NCBI GenBank assembly: GCA_031290675.1
Contig: JAITNC010000018.1
Location: 1-10,670 of the forward strand
Direction of reading: 5' to 3'
Source of the DNA: Campylobacteraceae bacterium
GTDB lineage: Bacteria > Campylobacterota > Campylobacteria > Campylobacterales > Campylobacteraceae
Length of the DNA: 10,670 nt
The translations under genes were made by a program, and so were the position numbers. Of the stretch, positions 1 through 6,773 are shown piece after piece (the first letter of the stretch is position 1; every line of letters starts with the position of its first letter). The notes beneath the pieces are model-generated. The model had not been told where the DNA came from, ran no database searches, and saw only the letters and a program-made list of their open reading frames with translations.

Positions 1-2
1 CT

Positions 3-9
3 CGCAATG
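3..9. repeat. Left target-site duplication of the IS
   Basis: CGCAATG directly precedes the left inverted repeat and recurs directly after the right one (1208-1214). Joining the flanks while keeping one copy restores CTCGCAATGACGG, which is also found intact at 10510-10522. This supports both the IS boundaries and insertion into that repeat. The outermost G/C of the terminal repeat is ambiguous, so the duplication could be counted slightly differently. Confidence 0.75.
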
Positions 10-34
10 GGCATAATATATAAAAATAGTTGTT
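10..34 (+). repeat. Left terminal inverted repeat of the IS
   Basis: Begins GGCATAATATAT and ends TAGTTGTT. All 25 bases match the reverse complement of 1183-1207, and the match stops at base 35. A/T-rich apart from the outer GGC. Confidence 0.9.
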
Positions 35-39
35 TTTTA

Positions 40-1188
40 CTATTTTTTTCTCGCTCTTTTTCTCACTTTTTTCTCTACCTCTTTTTCCTCAATACTCTTG
101 TAATAACAATACCATTTCAGATAAGATATCTTATGCTCTTTAGACAATCCACTATGACTTCTGTAATGATGTTTTAAGTGTCCAAAGAAACCTTCTAAAG
201 CACCTGTGGTATTTGGAACATCAGGATTGTTTATATGATGAAACATATTTGATATTGCATTATTGATTAGTGATGTTGTTTTTTTCAAATCCTTCTTTGC
301 ATCGCCGTCATTTTTGTGAGCATTAATGAACTCTTTATTTGCATTGAACCACTTGAAGTATCTATCAATAAACATCTCCTGCTCCTCTTTGCTTTCAACA
401 TCTCCTATTGTTTTAACTATACTCTTTAACTCTTTTCCTATATCGCTCTTTGGATACATTCTAATCCAAGAGTGAGATTGTCTTTCTATGTGAAACAGAC
501 ATCTTTGAAGGATTGTGTCAAGGTAGATATCAAATATCTCTTTGATTGTGGATTGAAGCCCATCTGCAGTGAAGGTAAGAGGGTTTAGTCCTATCTCCTT
601 GAGATGATAAAGAACCTTCTTAATACTGTTACCATCTTCCTTTTTGATAAATTCCCAATAGATTGGTTTTTTACTGTTGTAATCCATAATGACAATCAAA
701 CACATCTCCCTTGTCTTTTCCTTTTTTTACCTCTATTTTTCTTTCCCTTTTCGCTTTCTTTTTCCTCTTTTTTTTCCTGCTCTTAAAGTAAGTAGCGTCA
801 ATCATAACGTGTTTGATAGTTGAATAATCAATCGTTAGTTTGGGAGGTTCTTTGGCTAACCAGTAATTCTTGATAGCGTGAAGTTTGAAAGAGCTGTATC
901 CTGACTCATGAGATAACCGTCTTATCGTCAATCCCTCTGTTATCCACTCTTTGAACCAATGTTTCTCATTATTGATTTTATTTTTTGGCAATCTGCGTAT
1001 AAAAACACGATTGCATTTTAAGCACTTAAATCTCTGTTTTTTGTTTATGTCTTTACCAAATAAAATGACATTTTTACATAAGCAATTTGGGCACTTTGGG
1101 GTATATTTTTTTTATCAAAGTCAAACCTTTTTGAGTTTAGTAGTCTGCAAGTACCTATTATACGATAGTTTGAAGTGTTTTTAACAAC
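40..1188 (-). pseudogene. IS256-like zinc-ribbon transposase, broken by two frameshifts
   Basis: DDE transposase of the IS. Read 1188 towards 40, three segments in different frames join into about 380 residues. Segment 1 (about 1188-1106) encodes NTSNYRIIGTCRLLNSKRFD. Segment 2 (about 1110-725) holds the zinc ribbon CPNC...CLKC, the HTH-like WITEGLTIRRLSHESGY and the first catalytic Asp in HVMIDATYF. Segment 3 (705-40) holds TADG (second Asp), QRCLFHIER (C/H pair), and ALEG (catalytic Glu), then a Lys/Arg-rich tail. The first break lies at an A8 tract (T8 at 1106-1113 on +) and the second at an A7 tract (T7 at 722-728). One extra A at the first and one fewer at the second would restore the protein. 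The largest intact pieces are the 221-residue catalytic part and the roughly 130-residue ribbon/HTH part. No ATG is visible at the N-terminus. Programmed slippage or sequencing error are alternatives to decay. Confidence 0.8.
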
Positions 1189-1207
1189 TATTTTTATATA
1201 TTATGCC
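1183..1207 (-). repeat. Right terminal inverted repeat of the IS
   Basis: Perfect 25-base inverted copy of 10-34. On the minus strand it lies at the transposase 5' end and runs into the first codons, so any transposase promoter must lie in or just outside it. Confidence 0.9.
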
Positions 1208-1214
1208 CGCAATG
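1208..1214. repeat. Right target-site duplication of the IS
   Basis: CGCAATG, identical to 3-9. It is followed by ACGG, as in the uninterrupted repeat at 10510-10522. Confidence 0.75.
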
Positions 1215-1253
1215 ACGGAGGAAGAGCAAAAAACACAGATGCTTCGCAAGCGG

Positions 1254-1291
1254 AGCCATGACAATTGGAGGGCTACGCCGAAGCCATGACA
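1254..1291 (+). repeat. Direct repeat AGCCATGACA in the IS-flanking spacer
   Basis: AGCCATGACA occurs at 1254-1263 and again at 1282-1291, 28 bp apart, in the non-coding stretch between the IS and the EVE gene. The whole spacer (1209-1311) resembles degenerate repeat debris, with short GC-rich inverted motifs such as CTTCGCAAGCGGAG and GGCTACGCCGAAGCC and a G7 run at 1293-1299. No open frame of note lies in it. Confidence 0.5.
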
Positions 1292-1300
1292 CGGGGGGGT

Positions 1301-1312
1301 GGGCTTTCGCCC
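1301..1312 (-). terminator. Short GNRA hairpin at the end of the EVE gene
   Basis: On the minus strand GGGC-GAAA-GCCC forms a 4-bp GC stem with a GNRA tetraloop, starting at the last base of the TAG stop codon. It is followed by C-rich sequence and not a U tract, so it is at best a weak terminator or a 3'-end stabiliser. Confidence 0.3.
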
Positions 1313-1749
1313 TATTTCGTCCCTTTTACCAATTGAGCATAAATTAACTCAAAATCTTGAAAACCTATCTCTAAGATACCGTATCTAAACGGATATCCCC
1401 AAAACTGTTTATTTGGTATAAATCGCAACTCATATATCAAAGGCAAGATAGGTATTTCCTCGCACTTACGGTACTCAACTCTTCTTCTGAAAGGTATAAA
1501 ATCCTCGCCCATTTGATACTGATACACCTCATCATCAGCCACTTTGCCGATAGCCGTAAAGGTTTGAAGGGTGGATTTTGTGTCGGTTATGCTGTTTTTT
1601 GATGAATATATAAGCAGCTCGTCCCCTGCCCTCATTCGTCTCAATGGCCGTTCTTTGCCGTGACAAGCTTGTATGATACCGCCCTCGACCGCCAATTTGG
1701 CATGTTCTTTTGAAACGCAGACTATCCAGTATTTTTTAGCTCGCTGCAT
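1312..1749 (-). CDS. EVE domain-containing protein (UPF0310, PUA-like fold)
   Basis: A 145-residue protein that is a single EVE domain. EVE domains share the PUA/YTH-like fold and are thought to read modified bases in DNA or RNA; the substrate of this stand-alone type is not known. The start YWIVCVSKEHAKLAVEGG, then IIQACHGKERPL and AGDELLIYSSK, are typical of the family, and the length fits. I place the start at the ATG at 1749, preceded by AAAGG eight bases upstream. The frame stays open to 1866, but that extension overlaps the thioesterase gene and reads as non-domain sequence. It lies 62 bp behind the thioesterase on the same strand and may be cotranscribed. EVE proteins are often found near defence genes, but here the R-M module is 6 kb away. 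Confidence 0.85.
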   Translation of the reverse strand: MQRAKKYWIVCVSKEHAKLAVEGGIIQACHGKERPLRRMRAGDELLIYSSKNSITDTKSTLQTFTAIGKVADDEVYQYQMGEDFIPFRRRVEYRKCEEIPILPLIYELRFIPNKQFWGYPFRYGILEIGFQDFELIYAQLVKGTK

Positions 1750-1811
1750 CTTTCGCACCTTTGAGAGAATATGACATTTTATCACAATACTCCCGCTATC
1801 GTTGCGGTTGG

Positions 1812-2273
1812 TTACCTTGAACTGTTGCGGAGTGAGTTTTGCCGTCTTACTTTGGCGTTTTCCCAACGTCTTTTCTCATCGGCGCTCTGAGGTGAGAGGG
1901 GTTCAACTTTGACAGGTTTGCCGTTCTCGTCCACAGCGACCATCGTAAAAAAGCAGCTGTTTGTATGCGTAACCGTCTGTTTTTTGATATCCTCGGCGAT
2001 GACTTTGATGCCTATCTCCATTGAGGTCGTTCCCGTGTAGTTCACGCTCGCCAAAAACGTAACAAGAGTTCCTATATGGATAGGATTTTTAAATATCACT
2101 CTATCCACAGAGAGCGTAACGACACTGCTCCCGCTATATCTTGATGAGAGTGCGTAAGCTACTTGGTCTAGGAGTTTGAGCAAATCGCCGCCGTGGACAT
2201 TGCCGCTGAAATTTGCCATATTTGGCGTCATCAAAACCGACATCGTGAGTTGATTTTTTGAAAAATTTTGCAA
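1812..2273 (-). CDS. Acyl-CoA thioesterase, hotdog fold, YciA/YkhA type
   Basis: Predicted cytosolic thioesterase hydrolysing acyl-CoA to free acid and CoA, 153 residues, as expected for a single-hotdog bacterial enzyme. The N-terminal half carries GNVHGGDLLKLLDQVAY (residues 24-40); the Asp in LLDQ (Asp36) sits where YciA/ACOT7-type enzymes have their catalytic acid. VTLSVDRVIFKNPIHIGTLV (52-71) is the following hotdog strand segment. The start is TTG at 2273, with GGAG five bases upstream; an in-frame ATG at 2243 has no convincing ribosome site. The C-terminal KRRWENAKVRRQ is basic. It begins just past the dnaK terminator on the same strand, so it may receive read-through. Specificity (short or long chain) cannot be told from sequence. 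Confidence 0.88.
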   Translation of the reverse strand: MQNFSKNQLTMSVLMTPNMANFSGNVHGGDLLKLLDQVAYALSSRYSGSSVVTLSVDRVIFKNPIHIGTLVTFLASVNYTGTTSMEIGIKVIAEDIKKQTVTHTNSCFFTMVAVDENGKPVKVEPLSPQSADEKRRWENAKVRRQNSLRNSSR

Positions 2274-2302
2274 GAAAACTCCAATCTACAGTCATTTTTA
2301 CG

Positions 2303-2343
2303 AAAAAGCGGTCGGCTTTCTACCTTGATGATAAAAAGCCGAC
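2303..2343 (-). terminator. Rho-independent terminator of hrcA-grpE-dnaK
   Basis: On the minus strand, 10 nt after the dnaK stop, GTCGGCTTT pairs perfectly with AAAGCCGAC (2335-2343 with 2311-2319) across a 15-nt loop. CGC and five Us follow. It separates the heat-shock operon from the thioesterase gene. Confidence 0.8.
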
Positions 2344-2353
2344 AAGATGGGGG

Positions 2354-4243
2354 TTATTCTACTTCTGCGTCTATGACGTCGTCGTCTTTTTTGCTAGCCC
2401 CAGCTTTGTTTTCGCCTTCGCCTGCACTTGCGCCCTGCTCTTTTTTGTACATCTCTTCTGCGAGTTTGTGGCTGACTTCGGTCAAAGCTTTGACTTTAGC
2501 CTCTATCTCATCTTTGCTCGCATTTTCATTTTTCAAAACCTCTTTTAAGTCGTTTGAGGCTTTCTCTATATTTGCCTTATCCTCAGCAGATACGTGTTCG
2601 CCCAAGTCTTTGAGGGATTTTTCTGTCTGATGTATCAACGCTTCAGCACTGTTTCGCGCGTCTACTATCTCTTTGCGTTTTTTGTCTTCCTCTTTGTGAA
2701 GCTCGGCGTCTTTGACCATTTTTTCTATCTCTTTTTCGTCAAGCCCTGAACTTCCTGTGATTTTTATCTCTTGCGCTTTTCCGCTCGCTTTATCTTTCGC
2801 CGAAACCGTCAAGATACCGTTGGCGTCTATATCAAATGCGACTTCTATCTGCGGAATACCGCGTGGAGCGGCAGGAATGCCCTCAAGGTTAAATTGACCT
2901 AAAGACTTGTTATCTCTCGCAAACTCTCTCTCGCCCTGAAGCACGTGTATCGTAACGGCTGGTTGGTTGTCCTCTGCTGTGGAAAATGTCTGCGCTTTTT
3001 TAGCCGGAATAGTCGTGCCTTTGTCTATAAGTCTTGTCATAACTCCGCCGAGCGTTTCTATACCAAGACTTAGCGGCGTAACGTCCAAAAGAAGTACATC
3101 TTTGACGTCGCCTTTTATGACGCCGCCTTGTATCGCAGCTCCGATAGCCACGACTTCGTCAGGGTTTACGGACTTGTTCAACTCTTTGCCGAAAAACGCT
3201 TTAACTCTCTCCTGCACAAACGGTACTCTTGTAGAACCGCCGACCAAAACTACCTCTTTGATATCGCCTTTGGCAACGCCGGAGTCTTTGATAACCTCTT
3301 TGATTTTATCAACGGTTTCGTTTATCAAGTCTTCTATCATGGACTCAAATTTCGCTCTTGTGAGCTTTTTGACCAAGTGTTTAGGGCCTGAAGCGTCAGC
3401 CGTGATAAATGGTAGATTTATCTCTGTTTCATTTGCAGATGAGAGCTCTTTTTTGGCGTTCTCAGCCGCTTCTTTTAGTCTTTGAAGCGCCATAACATCG
3501 TTTTTCAGGTCAATGCCGTTATCGTTTTTAAATTCGCCAACAAGCCAATCTATCAAACGGTTGTCAAAGTCATCTCCGCCCAAAAACGCGTTTCCGCCTG
3601 TCGCCAAAACTTCTACCACATTGTCGCCTGTTTCAAGCACAGTCACGTCAAATGTACCGCCGCCGAGGTCGTAGACCATTATCTTTTCAGCCTCTTTTTT
3701 GTCAAGACCGTAAGCGAGAGCTGCTGAAGTCGGCTCATTTATGATACGAAGTACATTTAGCCCTGCTATAGTGCCGGCCTCTTTTGTCGCTTTTCTTTGT
3801 GCATCGTTGAAATACGCAGGCACAGTGATAACAGCGTCCGTTACGCCTTCGCCCAAAAACCCTTCGGCATCTTCCTTGAGTTTTATCAACACTTTCGCGC
3901 TTATCTCTTGTGGGGTATATACTTTGCCCGCTATCTCTATGGCGCATGCTCCGTTTCTGTCTACCACTTTGTACGGAAGGCGTTTTTTAGCCTCTGCGGC
4001 TTTGTCCTCATTGCTCATCAAACCCATAATTCTCTTGATAGAATATATCGTCTTTTGCGGATTTGTAACAGCTTGTCTTTTTGCTGTATCGCCTACCAAA
4101 ACCTCGCCCTTGTCAGTGTACGCGACAACTGAAGGCGTTGTGTTTTTACCCTCTTTATTTGGTATAACTTTCGCTTCGCCTCTCTCGTATACACTCACAC
4201 AAGAGTTTGTAGTTCCCAAGTCTATTCCAATCACTTTTCCCAT
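2354..4243 (-). CDS. dnaK: Chaperone protein DnaK (Hsp70)
   Basis: ATP-driven Hsp70 chaperone of 629 residues, the normal family length. The nucleotide-binding domain (about 1-380) shows IDLGTTNS (7-14), [15 protein letters not shown] (138-152), the phosphate-2 motif DLGGGTFD (192-199) and the adenosine motif [10 protein letters not shown] (332-341). The hydrophobic linker [13 protein letters not shown] (382-394) leads to the substrate-binding domain. A Lys/Glu-rich helical lid and a Gly/Ala-rich tail end in [10 protein letters not shown], the EEVD-like C-terminus of bacterial DnaK. I choose the ATG at 4243 because AAGGA lies six bases upstream; the frame also opens from TTG at 4261, adding six residues. 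It is the last gene of the operon, 40 bp after grpE, and works with GrpE. No dnaJ follows, as is usual in Campylobacterota. Regulation is inferred from the operators before hrcA. Confidence 0.98.
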   Translation of the reverse strand: MGKVIGIDLGTTNSCVSVYERGEAKVIPNKEGKNTTPSVVAYTDKGEVLVGDTAKRQAVTNPQKTIYSIKRIMGLMSNEDKAAEAKKRLPYKVVDRNGACAIEIAGKVYTPQEISAKVLIKLKEDAEGFLGEGVTDAVITVPAYFNDAQRKATKEAGTIAGLNVLRIINEPTSAALAYGLDKKEAEKIMVYDLGGGTFDVTVLETGDNVVEVLATGGNAFLGGDDFDNRLIDWLVGEFKNDNGIDLKNDVMALQRLKEAAENAKKELSSANETEINLPFITADASGPKHLVKKLTRAKFESMIEDLINETVDKIKEVIKDSGVAKGDIKEVVLVGGSTRVPFVQERVKAFFGKELNKSVNPDEVVAIGAAIQGGVIKGDVKDVLLLDVTPLSLGIETLGGVMTRLIDKGTTIPAKKAQTFSTAEDNQPAVTIHVLQGEREFARDNKSLGQFNLEGIPAAPRGIPQIEVAFDIDANGILTVSAKDKASGKAQEIKITGSSGLDEKEIEKMVKDAELHKEEDKKRKEIVDARNSAEALIHQTEKSLKDLGEHVSAEDKANIEKASNDLKEVLKNENASKDEIEAKVKALTEVSHKLAEEMYKKEQGASAGEGENKAGASKKDDDVIDAEVE

Positions 4244-4283
4244 TTCATATCCTTTTTTCAAATTTTTTTAAATCAATCTATTT

Positions 4284-4817
4284 TCATTTGGCTATGCTGA
4301 CCATAGCAGCTCTCAACACTCTCCCCTTTATAGTATAACCTTTCTGAAAAGTCTGAACGATATCTCCGCTCTCTCCCTTATCTTCTTCCTGAAGTACGGC
4401 ATTGTGGAAATTCGGGTCAAACTTGCCCTGTGTATCGGCCTCTTTGATACCGTGCTTTTCAAACACTTTTTTGAACTGCTCCAGTGTCAAACCAACGCCC
4501 TCTTTTATCTTTTTGGCAACTTCATCATTTACCTCTTCGCCTGACTTGTAAGCTATCTCAAGTGCGTCTATGACGGGCAGCAAATCTCTTGCGAACTGCT
4601 CGTGCGCATAGTCTATCGCTTGATATTTCTCTTTCTCGTAACGCTTTTTGATATTTTCAAAATCAGCGTGAGCTCTTACATACTTGTCTTCGCACTCTTT
4701 TAGTTTGCCTTCTAGCTCTTTGAGCGCATCAACTTCCGGCTCACTCACTTCTTCGCCCTCTGCGGGCTCTAACAACTCTTCATTGTCTTGTTCTAATTCT
4801 TGTTTTTTATCGCTCAT
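4284..4817 (-). CDS. grpE: Nucleotide exchange factor GrpE
   Basis: Cofactor that releases ADP from DnaK, 177 residues. The layout is standard: an acidic disordered N-terminus (1-30), a long charged helix including YVRAHADFENIKKRYEKEK (46-64) that forms the dimer stalk, the helix bundle around DLLPVIDALEIAY, and the C-terminal beta domain with GKFDPNFHNAVLQ and YTIKGRVLRAAMVSI that contacts DnaK. The ATG at 4817 has AAGGAG four bases upstream. It overlaps the 3' end of hrcA by 11 bp, which indicates translational coupling, and precedes dnaK by 40 bp. Confidence 0.97.
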   Translation of the reverse strand: MSDKKQELEQDNEELLEPAEGEEVSEPEVDALKELEGKLKECEDKYVRAHADFENIKKRYEKEKYQAIDYAHEQFARDLLPVIDALEIAYKSGEEVNDEVAKKIKEGVGLTLEQFKKVFEKHGIKEADTQGKFDPNFHNAVLQEEDKGESGDIVQTFQKGYTIKGRVLRAAMVSIAK

Positions 4818-5616
4818 AATTCTCCTTTGCTTCGTTTAAAAAACTCTCAAAATCCGTGTTTAGCTTGCCAAGGCATAGCATTTTGGCGTTATCTCCGCCT
4901 ATCTTGGCGTTTTGTTTTATCGCCATATAGCCGCTCGGGACTATCTCCTCAAAATATATGCCGGGCTTGAGCTCAAGCATAGCTCTTGCGTCTTTGAAAA
5001 AGCTGTATAAAAACTGATTTTCATTCTCTTTTGCCATCTCATACAAAACATAATCCCCCTCTTGAATGAGGACTTTTCCAACTAACATCTGGTCAAGTTT
5101 GACGCACAGTTCGTTGAACCCTACTTTCGCGCCGAGCTGCCTCAAGTCGTATATATTGAAACCCAAAAGTTCGTTCAAAAACCTCAAAGCCTCGTTGCTG
5201 TACGATATGGCGACTTCGCTGTTTGTAAATACCAAAAGCAGATATCTGTCTTTTACGGCTATAACCTCTCTCAGCTCTTCATCACTGTGAAGCTCCAAAG
5301 CGCAGTAAAATCCATACTCACGCACGGTCTGCCGCACGTGTGAAAGGCTGCCCAAAACTACCGTCTTGTCGGTCTTGAGCCTCTCAATCCAATACTTTTT
5401 GAGCGCATTTATAGTCGGAATCCTGCCGCTGCTTATATGAAGCTGCATCAAAACGCCCTCATTGCAAAGACGCTTAAAATAAGCTCTGATAGTAGAAGCC
5501 GAGATATCTATAGGCATTTTTGTTTGAAGTTCAGCTGAACCTATCGGGAGATTGTCCTCCAAGTAGGCTTTTATGATGGCTTCTAAAATCAAGTCCTGTT
5601 TAGATAACGAATTCAC
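4807..5616 (-). CDS. hrcA: Heat-inducible transcription repressor HrcA
   Basis: Repressor of class I heat-shock genes that binds CIRCE operators. At 269 residues it is shorter than the roughly 340-residue Bacillus protein but in keeping with epsilonproteobacterial HrcA. The N-terminal winged helix is clear: ILEAIIKAYLEDNLPIGSAE, ISASTIRAYFKRLCNEGVL and the wing HISSGRIPTINALKKYW. The centre and C-terminus (GAF-like and dimerisation parts) are more divergent but keep elements such as GYMAIKQNAKIGG. The start is GTG at 5616, with AAGAG nine bases upstream. It is the first gene of hrcA-grpE-dnaK and overlaps grpE by 11 bp. A CIRCE-like sequence lies between promoter and start codon, so autorepression is likely. 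Confidence 0.93.
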   Translation of the reverse strand: MNSLSKQDLILEAIIKAYLEDNLPIGSAELQTKMPIDISASTIRAYFKRLCNEGVLMQLHISSGRIPTINALKKYWIERLKTDKTVVLGSLSHVRQTVREYGFYCALELHSDEELREVIAVKDRYLLLVFTNSEVAISYSNEALRFLNELLGFNIYDLRQLGAKVGFNELCVKLDQMLVGKVLIQEGDYVLYEMAKENENQFLYSFFKDARAMLELKPGIYFEEIVPSGYMAIKQNAKIGGDNAKMLCLGKLNTDFESFLNEAKENYER

Positions 5617-5619
5617 TTT

Positions 5620-5646
5620 TTGGCACTCTTTTTGTTTAATTGCTTG
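5620..5646 (-). promoter_or_regulatory. Degenerate CIRCE operator (HrcA site)
   Basis: On the plus strand TTGGCACTC-N9-AATTGCTTG; the CIRCE consensus is TTAGCACTC-N9-GAGTGCTAA. The left arm matches 8 of 9 and the right arm 5 of 9, with the spacer exactly 9. It covers the predicted transcription start and the region before the hrcA GTG, the usual place for CIRCE. The assignment is by motif and position only. Confidence 0.6.
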
Positions 5647-5648
5647 TA

Positions 5649-5678
5649 ATTATACAACATTGAGTGTAGTTATGTCAA
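5649..5678 (-). promoter_or_regulatory. Sigma70 promoter of hrcA-grpE-dnaK
   Basis: On the minus strand TTGACA (5678-5673) and TATAAT (5654-5649) are both perfect consensus hexamers, separated by 18 bp. The start of transcription should be near 5642, giving a leader of about 26 nt. Confidence 0.8.
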
Positions 5679-5679
5679 G
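5659..5679. promoter_or_regulatory. HAIR-like site 1 (possible HspR operator)
   Basis: ATTGAGT-N7-TGTCAAG matches the HspR-associated inverted repeat CTTGAGT-N7-ACTCAAG at 11 of 14 positions with the correct spacer. It covers the -35 box and part of the spacer of the hrcA promoter. HspR is the known partner repressor of HrcA in Helicobacter and Campylobacter; hspR itself is not in this window. Confidence 0.5.
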
Positions 5680-5709
5680 TATCATCATTGACTAATCACT
5701 ATAAAGAAT

Positions 5710-5730
5710 GTTTAGTCCTATACGCTCAAT
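5710..5730. promoter_or_regulatory. HAIR-like site 2, upstream
   Basis: GTTTAGT-N7-GCTCAAT matches the HAIR consensus at 10 of 14 positions. It lies 51 bp from site 1 centre to centre, close to five helical turns. Its outer half belongs to a long inverted repeat, CAACATTGAGTGTA (5655-5668) against TACGCTCAATGTTG (5721-5734), 13 of 14 paired. It is weaker than site 1 alone but the arrangement supports it. Confidence 0.4.
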
Positions 5731-5817
5731 GTTGAGAAAGCAGAAAAAATGGCACTTCAAAGGCGATAATAAAAAAATGTAAATGTAAAAAAATAGAGTG
5801 AAAAGTAGTGGAAAGCA

Positions 5818-5838
5818 GGAGTGTTTTAAAAACACTCC
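5818..5838 (-). terminator. Hairpin terminator after rpsO
   Basis: GGAGTGTTTTAAAAACACTCC is a near-perfect palindrome (stem of at least 8 bp, loop about 5), 13 nt beyond the rpsO stop. The sequence after it on the minus strand (TGCTTTCC) is not a clean U tract, so termination may be partial, allowing some rpsO read-through towards hrcA. Confidence 0.5.
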
Positions 5839-5851
5839 ATAAAAATAAAGC

Positions 5852-6124
5852 TTATTTATCTCTCAACGCAAGGGCTTTTACAACCTCTTGGTGGCGAGCG
5901 TAATTTTTTGCTTTAAGATACTTGAGAAGACGTTTTCTTTGTCCTACAAGTTTTAAAAGTCCAAGTCTTGAAGAGTGGTCTTTAACGTTCACTTTTAAGT
6001 GTTCGGTTAAATAAACAATGCGGCTTGTTAAAAGCGCGATTTGCACCTCTGGCGAACCTGTGTCGCCCTCTTGTCTTGAAAACTTACTGATAATCTCTTT
6101 GCGAGCTGCCGAATCCAAAGCCAT
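5852..6124 (-). CDS. rpsO: 30S ribosomal protein S15
   Basis: Primary 16S rRNA-binding protein of the small-subunit platform, 90 residues, the usual length. It shows the family hallmarks [19 protein letters not shown] (15-33), the four-helix pattern with [19 protein letters not shown], and [10 protein letters not shown] (61-70), which contacts rRNA. The ATG at 6124 follows a strong ribosome site, AGGAGGT, five bases away. It is a single gene, divergent from rrf2 and upstream of hrcA on the same strand with a hairpin between. S15 represses its own translation in several bacteria; I did not find a clear pseudoknot here. Confidence 0.98.
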   Translation of the reverse strand: MALDSAARKEIISKFSRQEGDTGSPEVQIALLTSRIVYLTEHLKVNVKDHSSRLGLLKLVGQRKRLLKYLKAKNYARHQEVVKALALRDK

Positions 6125-6169
6125 TTCTGACCTCCTGACTGGTAAAATTTCCCGTTTTGGGAGGGTGCA

Positions 6170-6175
6170 ATTATA
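6170..6175 (-). promoter_or_regulatory. Probable -10 box of rpsO
   Basis: TATAAT on the minus strand, about 46 nt before the start codon. No good -35 hexamer is visible; the upstream region is T-rich (TAATTTTTTGTTTTAAATGA), as often in epsilonproteobacterial promoters. The leader contains a short TCCC/GGGA hairpin. Confidence 0.5.
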
Positions 6176-6308
6176 TCATTTAAAACAAAAAATTAGATAA
6201 AATCAAAAAACTATTTACCCGCTCAGTGGCATGCAGCAGCCAAATTTTTATACATTAGATGTCGTAATTAATATTAAAACGAGGTACTTTTGAGTAGAAT
6301 TGTGGACT

Positions 6309-6314
6309 TATAAA
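6309..6314 (+). promoter_or_regulatory. Possible -10 box of the rrf2 gene
   Basis: TATAAA lies 20 bp before the rrf2 ATG, with no clear -35. Upstream is a perfect 10-bp palindrome TTAATATTAA (6268-6277) that could be part of an operator, but A/T-rich palindromes of this size occur by chance. The rest of 6176-6308 shows nothing I can name apart from a weak TGGC/GCCA hairpin near 6227-6242. Confidence 0.3.
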
Positions 6315-6334
6315 TAAACACTTAGGAAAACATA

Positions 6335-6739
6335 ATGCTATTAACAAAGGCAAGCGAATACGCACTACTTTCACTCATAGTTATAGCCCAAAGAAATGCC
6401 CCGCAAGATGTTGATACTCTCTCAACACAGCTTGGAATTTCAAAAAGCTTTTTGGCGAAAGTCCTGCAGAGCTTGGCAAAAGAGAAAGTTTTAAAATCTT
6501 TTAAAGGAGCTAAAGGCGGATTTACACTCGCCAAAGACGCCAAAGAGTTGACTATCAAGGAGATTTTGGAGTGCGCCGAGAAAAAACCTACCATCATTTT
6601 TGAGTGTGCGGCTTCTATCACGAGCTGCCCAAACAACAGAGCTGAATTTTGCAAGATTTGGCCTTTTTTTAACCGCTTTCAAGGCAAAATAGACGATTTT
6701 TTAGGAAGCATCACGCTATCTGACATAGTAAAAGAGTAG
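6335..6739 (+). CDS. Rrf2 family transcriptional regulator with Fe-S cysteines
   Basis: A 134-residue winged-helix regulator of the Rrf2/IscR/NsrR family. The start LLTKASEYALLSLIVIAQ and the recognition helix region LGISKSFLAKVLQSLAKEKV (33-52) are typical, followed by the wing GAKGGFTLAKDAKELTIKEI. Three cysteines, C91, C98 and C106 (CAASITSC and FCKIW), sit where IscR and NsrR ligate an iron-sulfur cluster; C80 is extra. It therefore probably senses iron-sulfur status, redox or nitric oxide, but which is not visible. The ATG at 6335 has AGGA seven bases upstream. The DHH phosphoesterase follows after 34 bp on the same strand. It is divergent from rpsO. Confidence 0.9.
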   Translation: MLLTKASEYALLSLIVIAQRNAPQDVDTLSTQLGISKSFLAKVLQSLAKEKVLKSFKGAKGGFTLAKDAKELTIKEILECAEKKPTIIFECAASITSCPNNRAEFCKIWPFFNRFQGKIDDFLGSITLSDIVKE

Positions 6740-6773
6740 ATTTTCAACCATCACATTGCTTTAAGGACAATCA

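Larger units (their letters stand above)
10..1207 (-). mobile_element. Complete insertion sequence, IS256-like/MULE-type with zinc-ribbon transposase
   Basis: The element is 1198 bp, bounded by perfect 25-bp terminal inverted repeats (10-34 and 1183-1207) and a 7-bp target duplication (CGCAATG). One transposase reading region on the minus strand fills it almost completely. The transposase has a zinc ribbon, an HTH-like segment and D, D, CxxH and E signatures of the IS256/MULE-like DDE group. Ends and duplication are intact, which suggests recent insertion, but the transposase is frameshifted twice, so the copy is probably not autonomous. The family name is inferred from motifs; an ISNCY-type group with the same fold is the main alternative. 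Confidence 0.85.

Noticed and set aside
1209..1311. CRISPR-like array in the repeat-rich spacer beside the IS
   Set aside because: Only one 10-bp direct repeat pair with an 18-bp gap; no regular units or spacers.
1749..1866. N-terminal extension of the EVE protein (39 extra residues from an ATG at 1866)
   Set aside because: It overlaps the 3' end of the thioesterase gene, lies outside the EVE domain, and an ATG with a ribosome site at 1749 gives the normal family length.
2967..3485. Long open frames on the plus strand opposite dnaK (also 3741-4271 and 2268-2630)
   Set aside because: They mirror the codon pattern of dnaK on the other strand, have no ribosome sites and no recognisable protein features.
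5750..5850. Second promoter or small gene between the hairpin after rpsO and the hrcA operators
   Set aside because: A/T-rich with several T runs on the minus strand but no paired -35/-10 at proper spacing and no frame of useful length.
6210..6260. Possible tRNA or small RNA in the rpsO-rrf2 spacer (CCCGCTCAGTGG...)
   Set aside because: Superficially tRNA-like, but no cloverleaf, acceptor stem or T-loop could be built; only a 4-bp TGGC/GCCA hairpin is visible.
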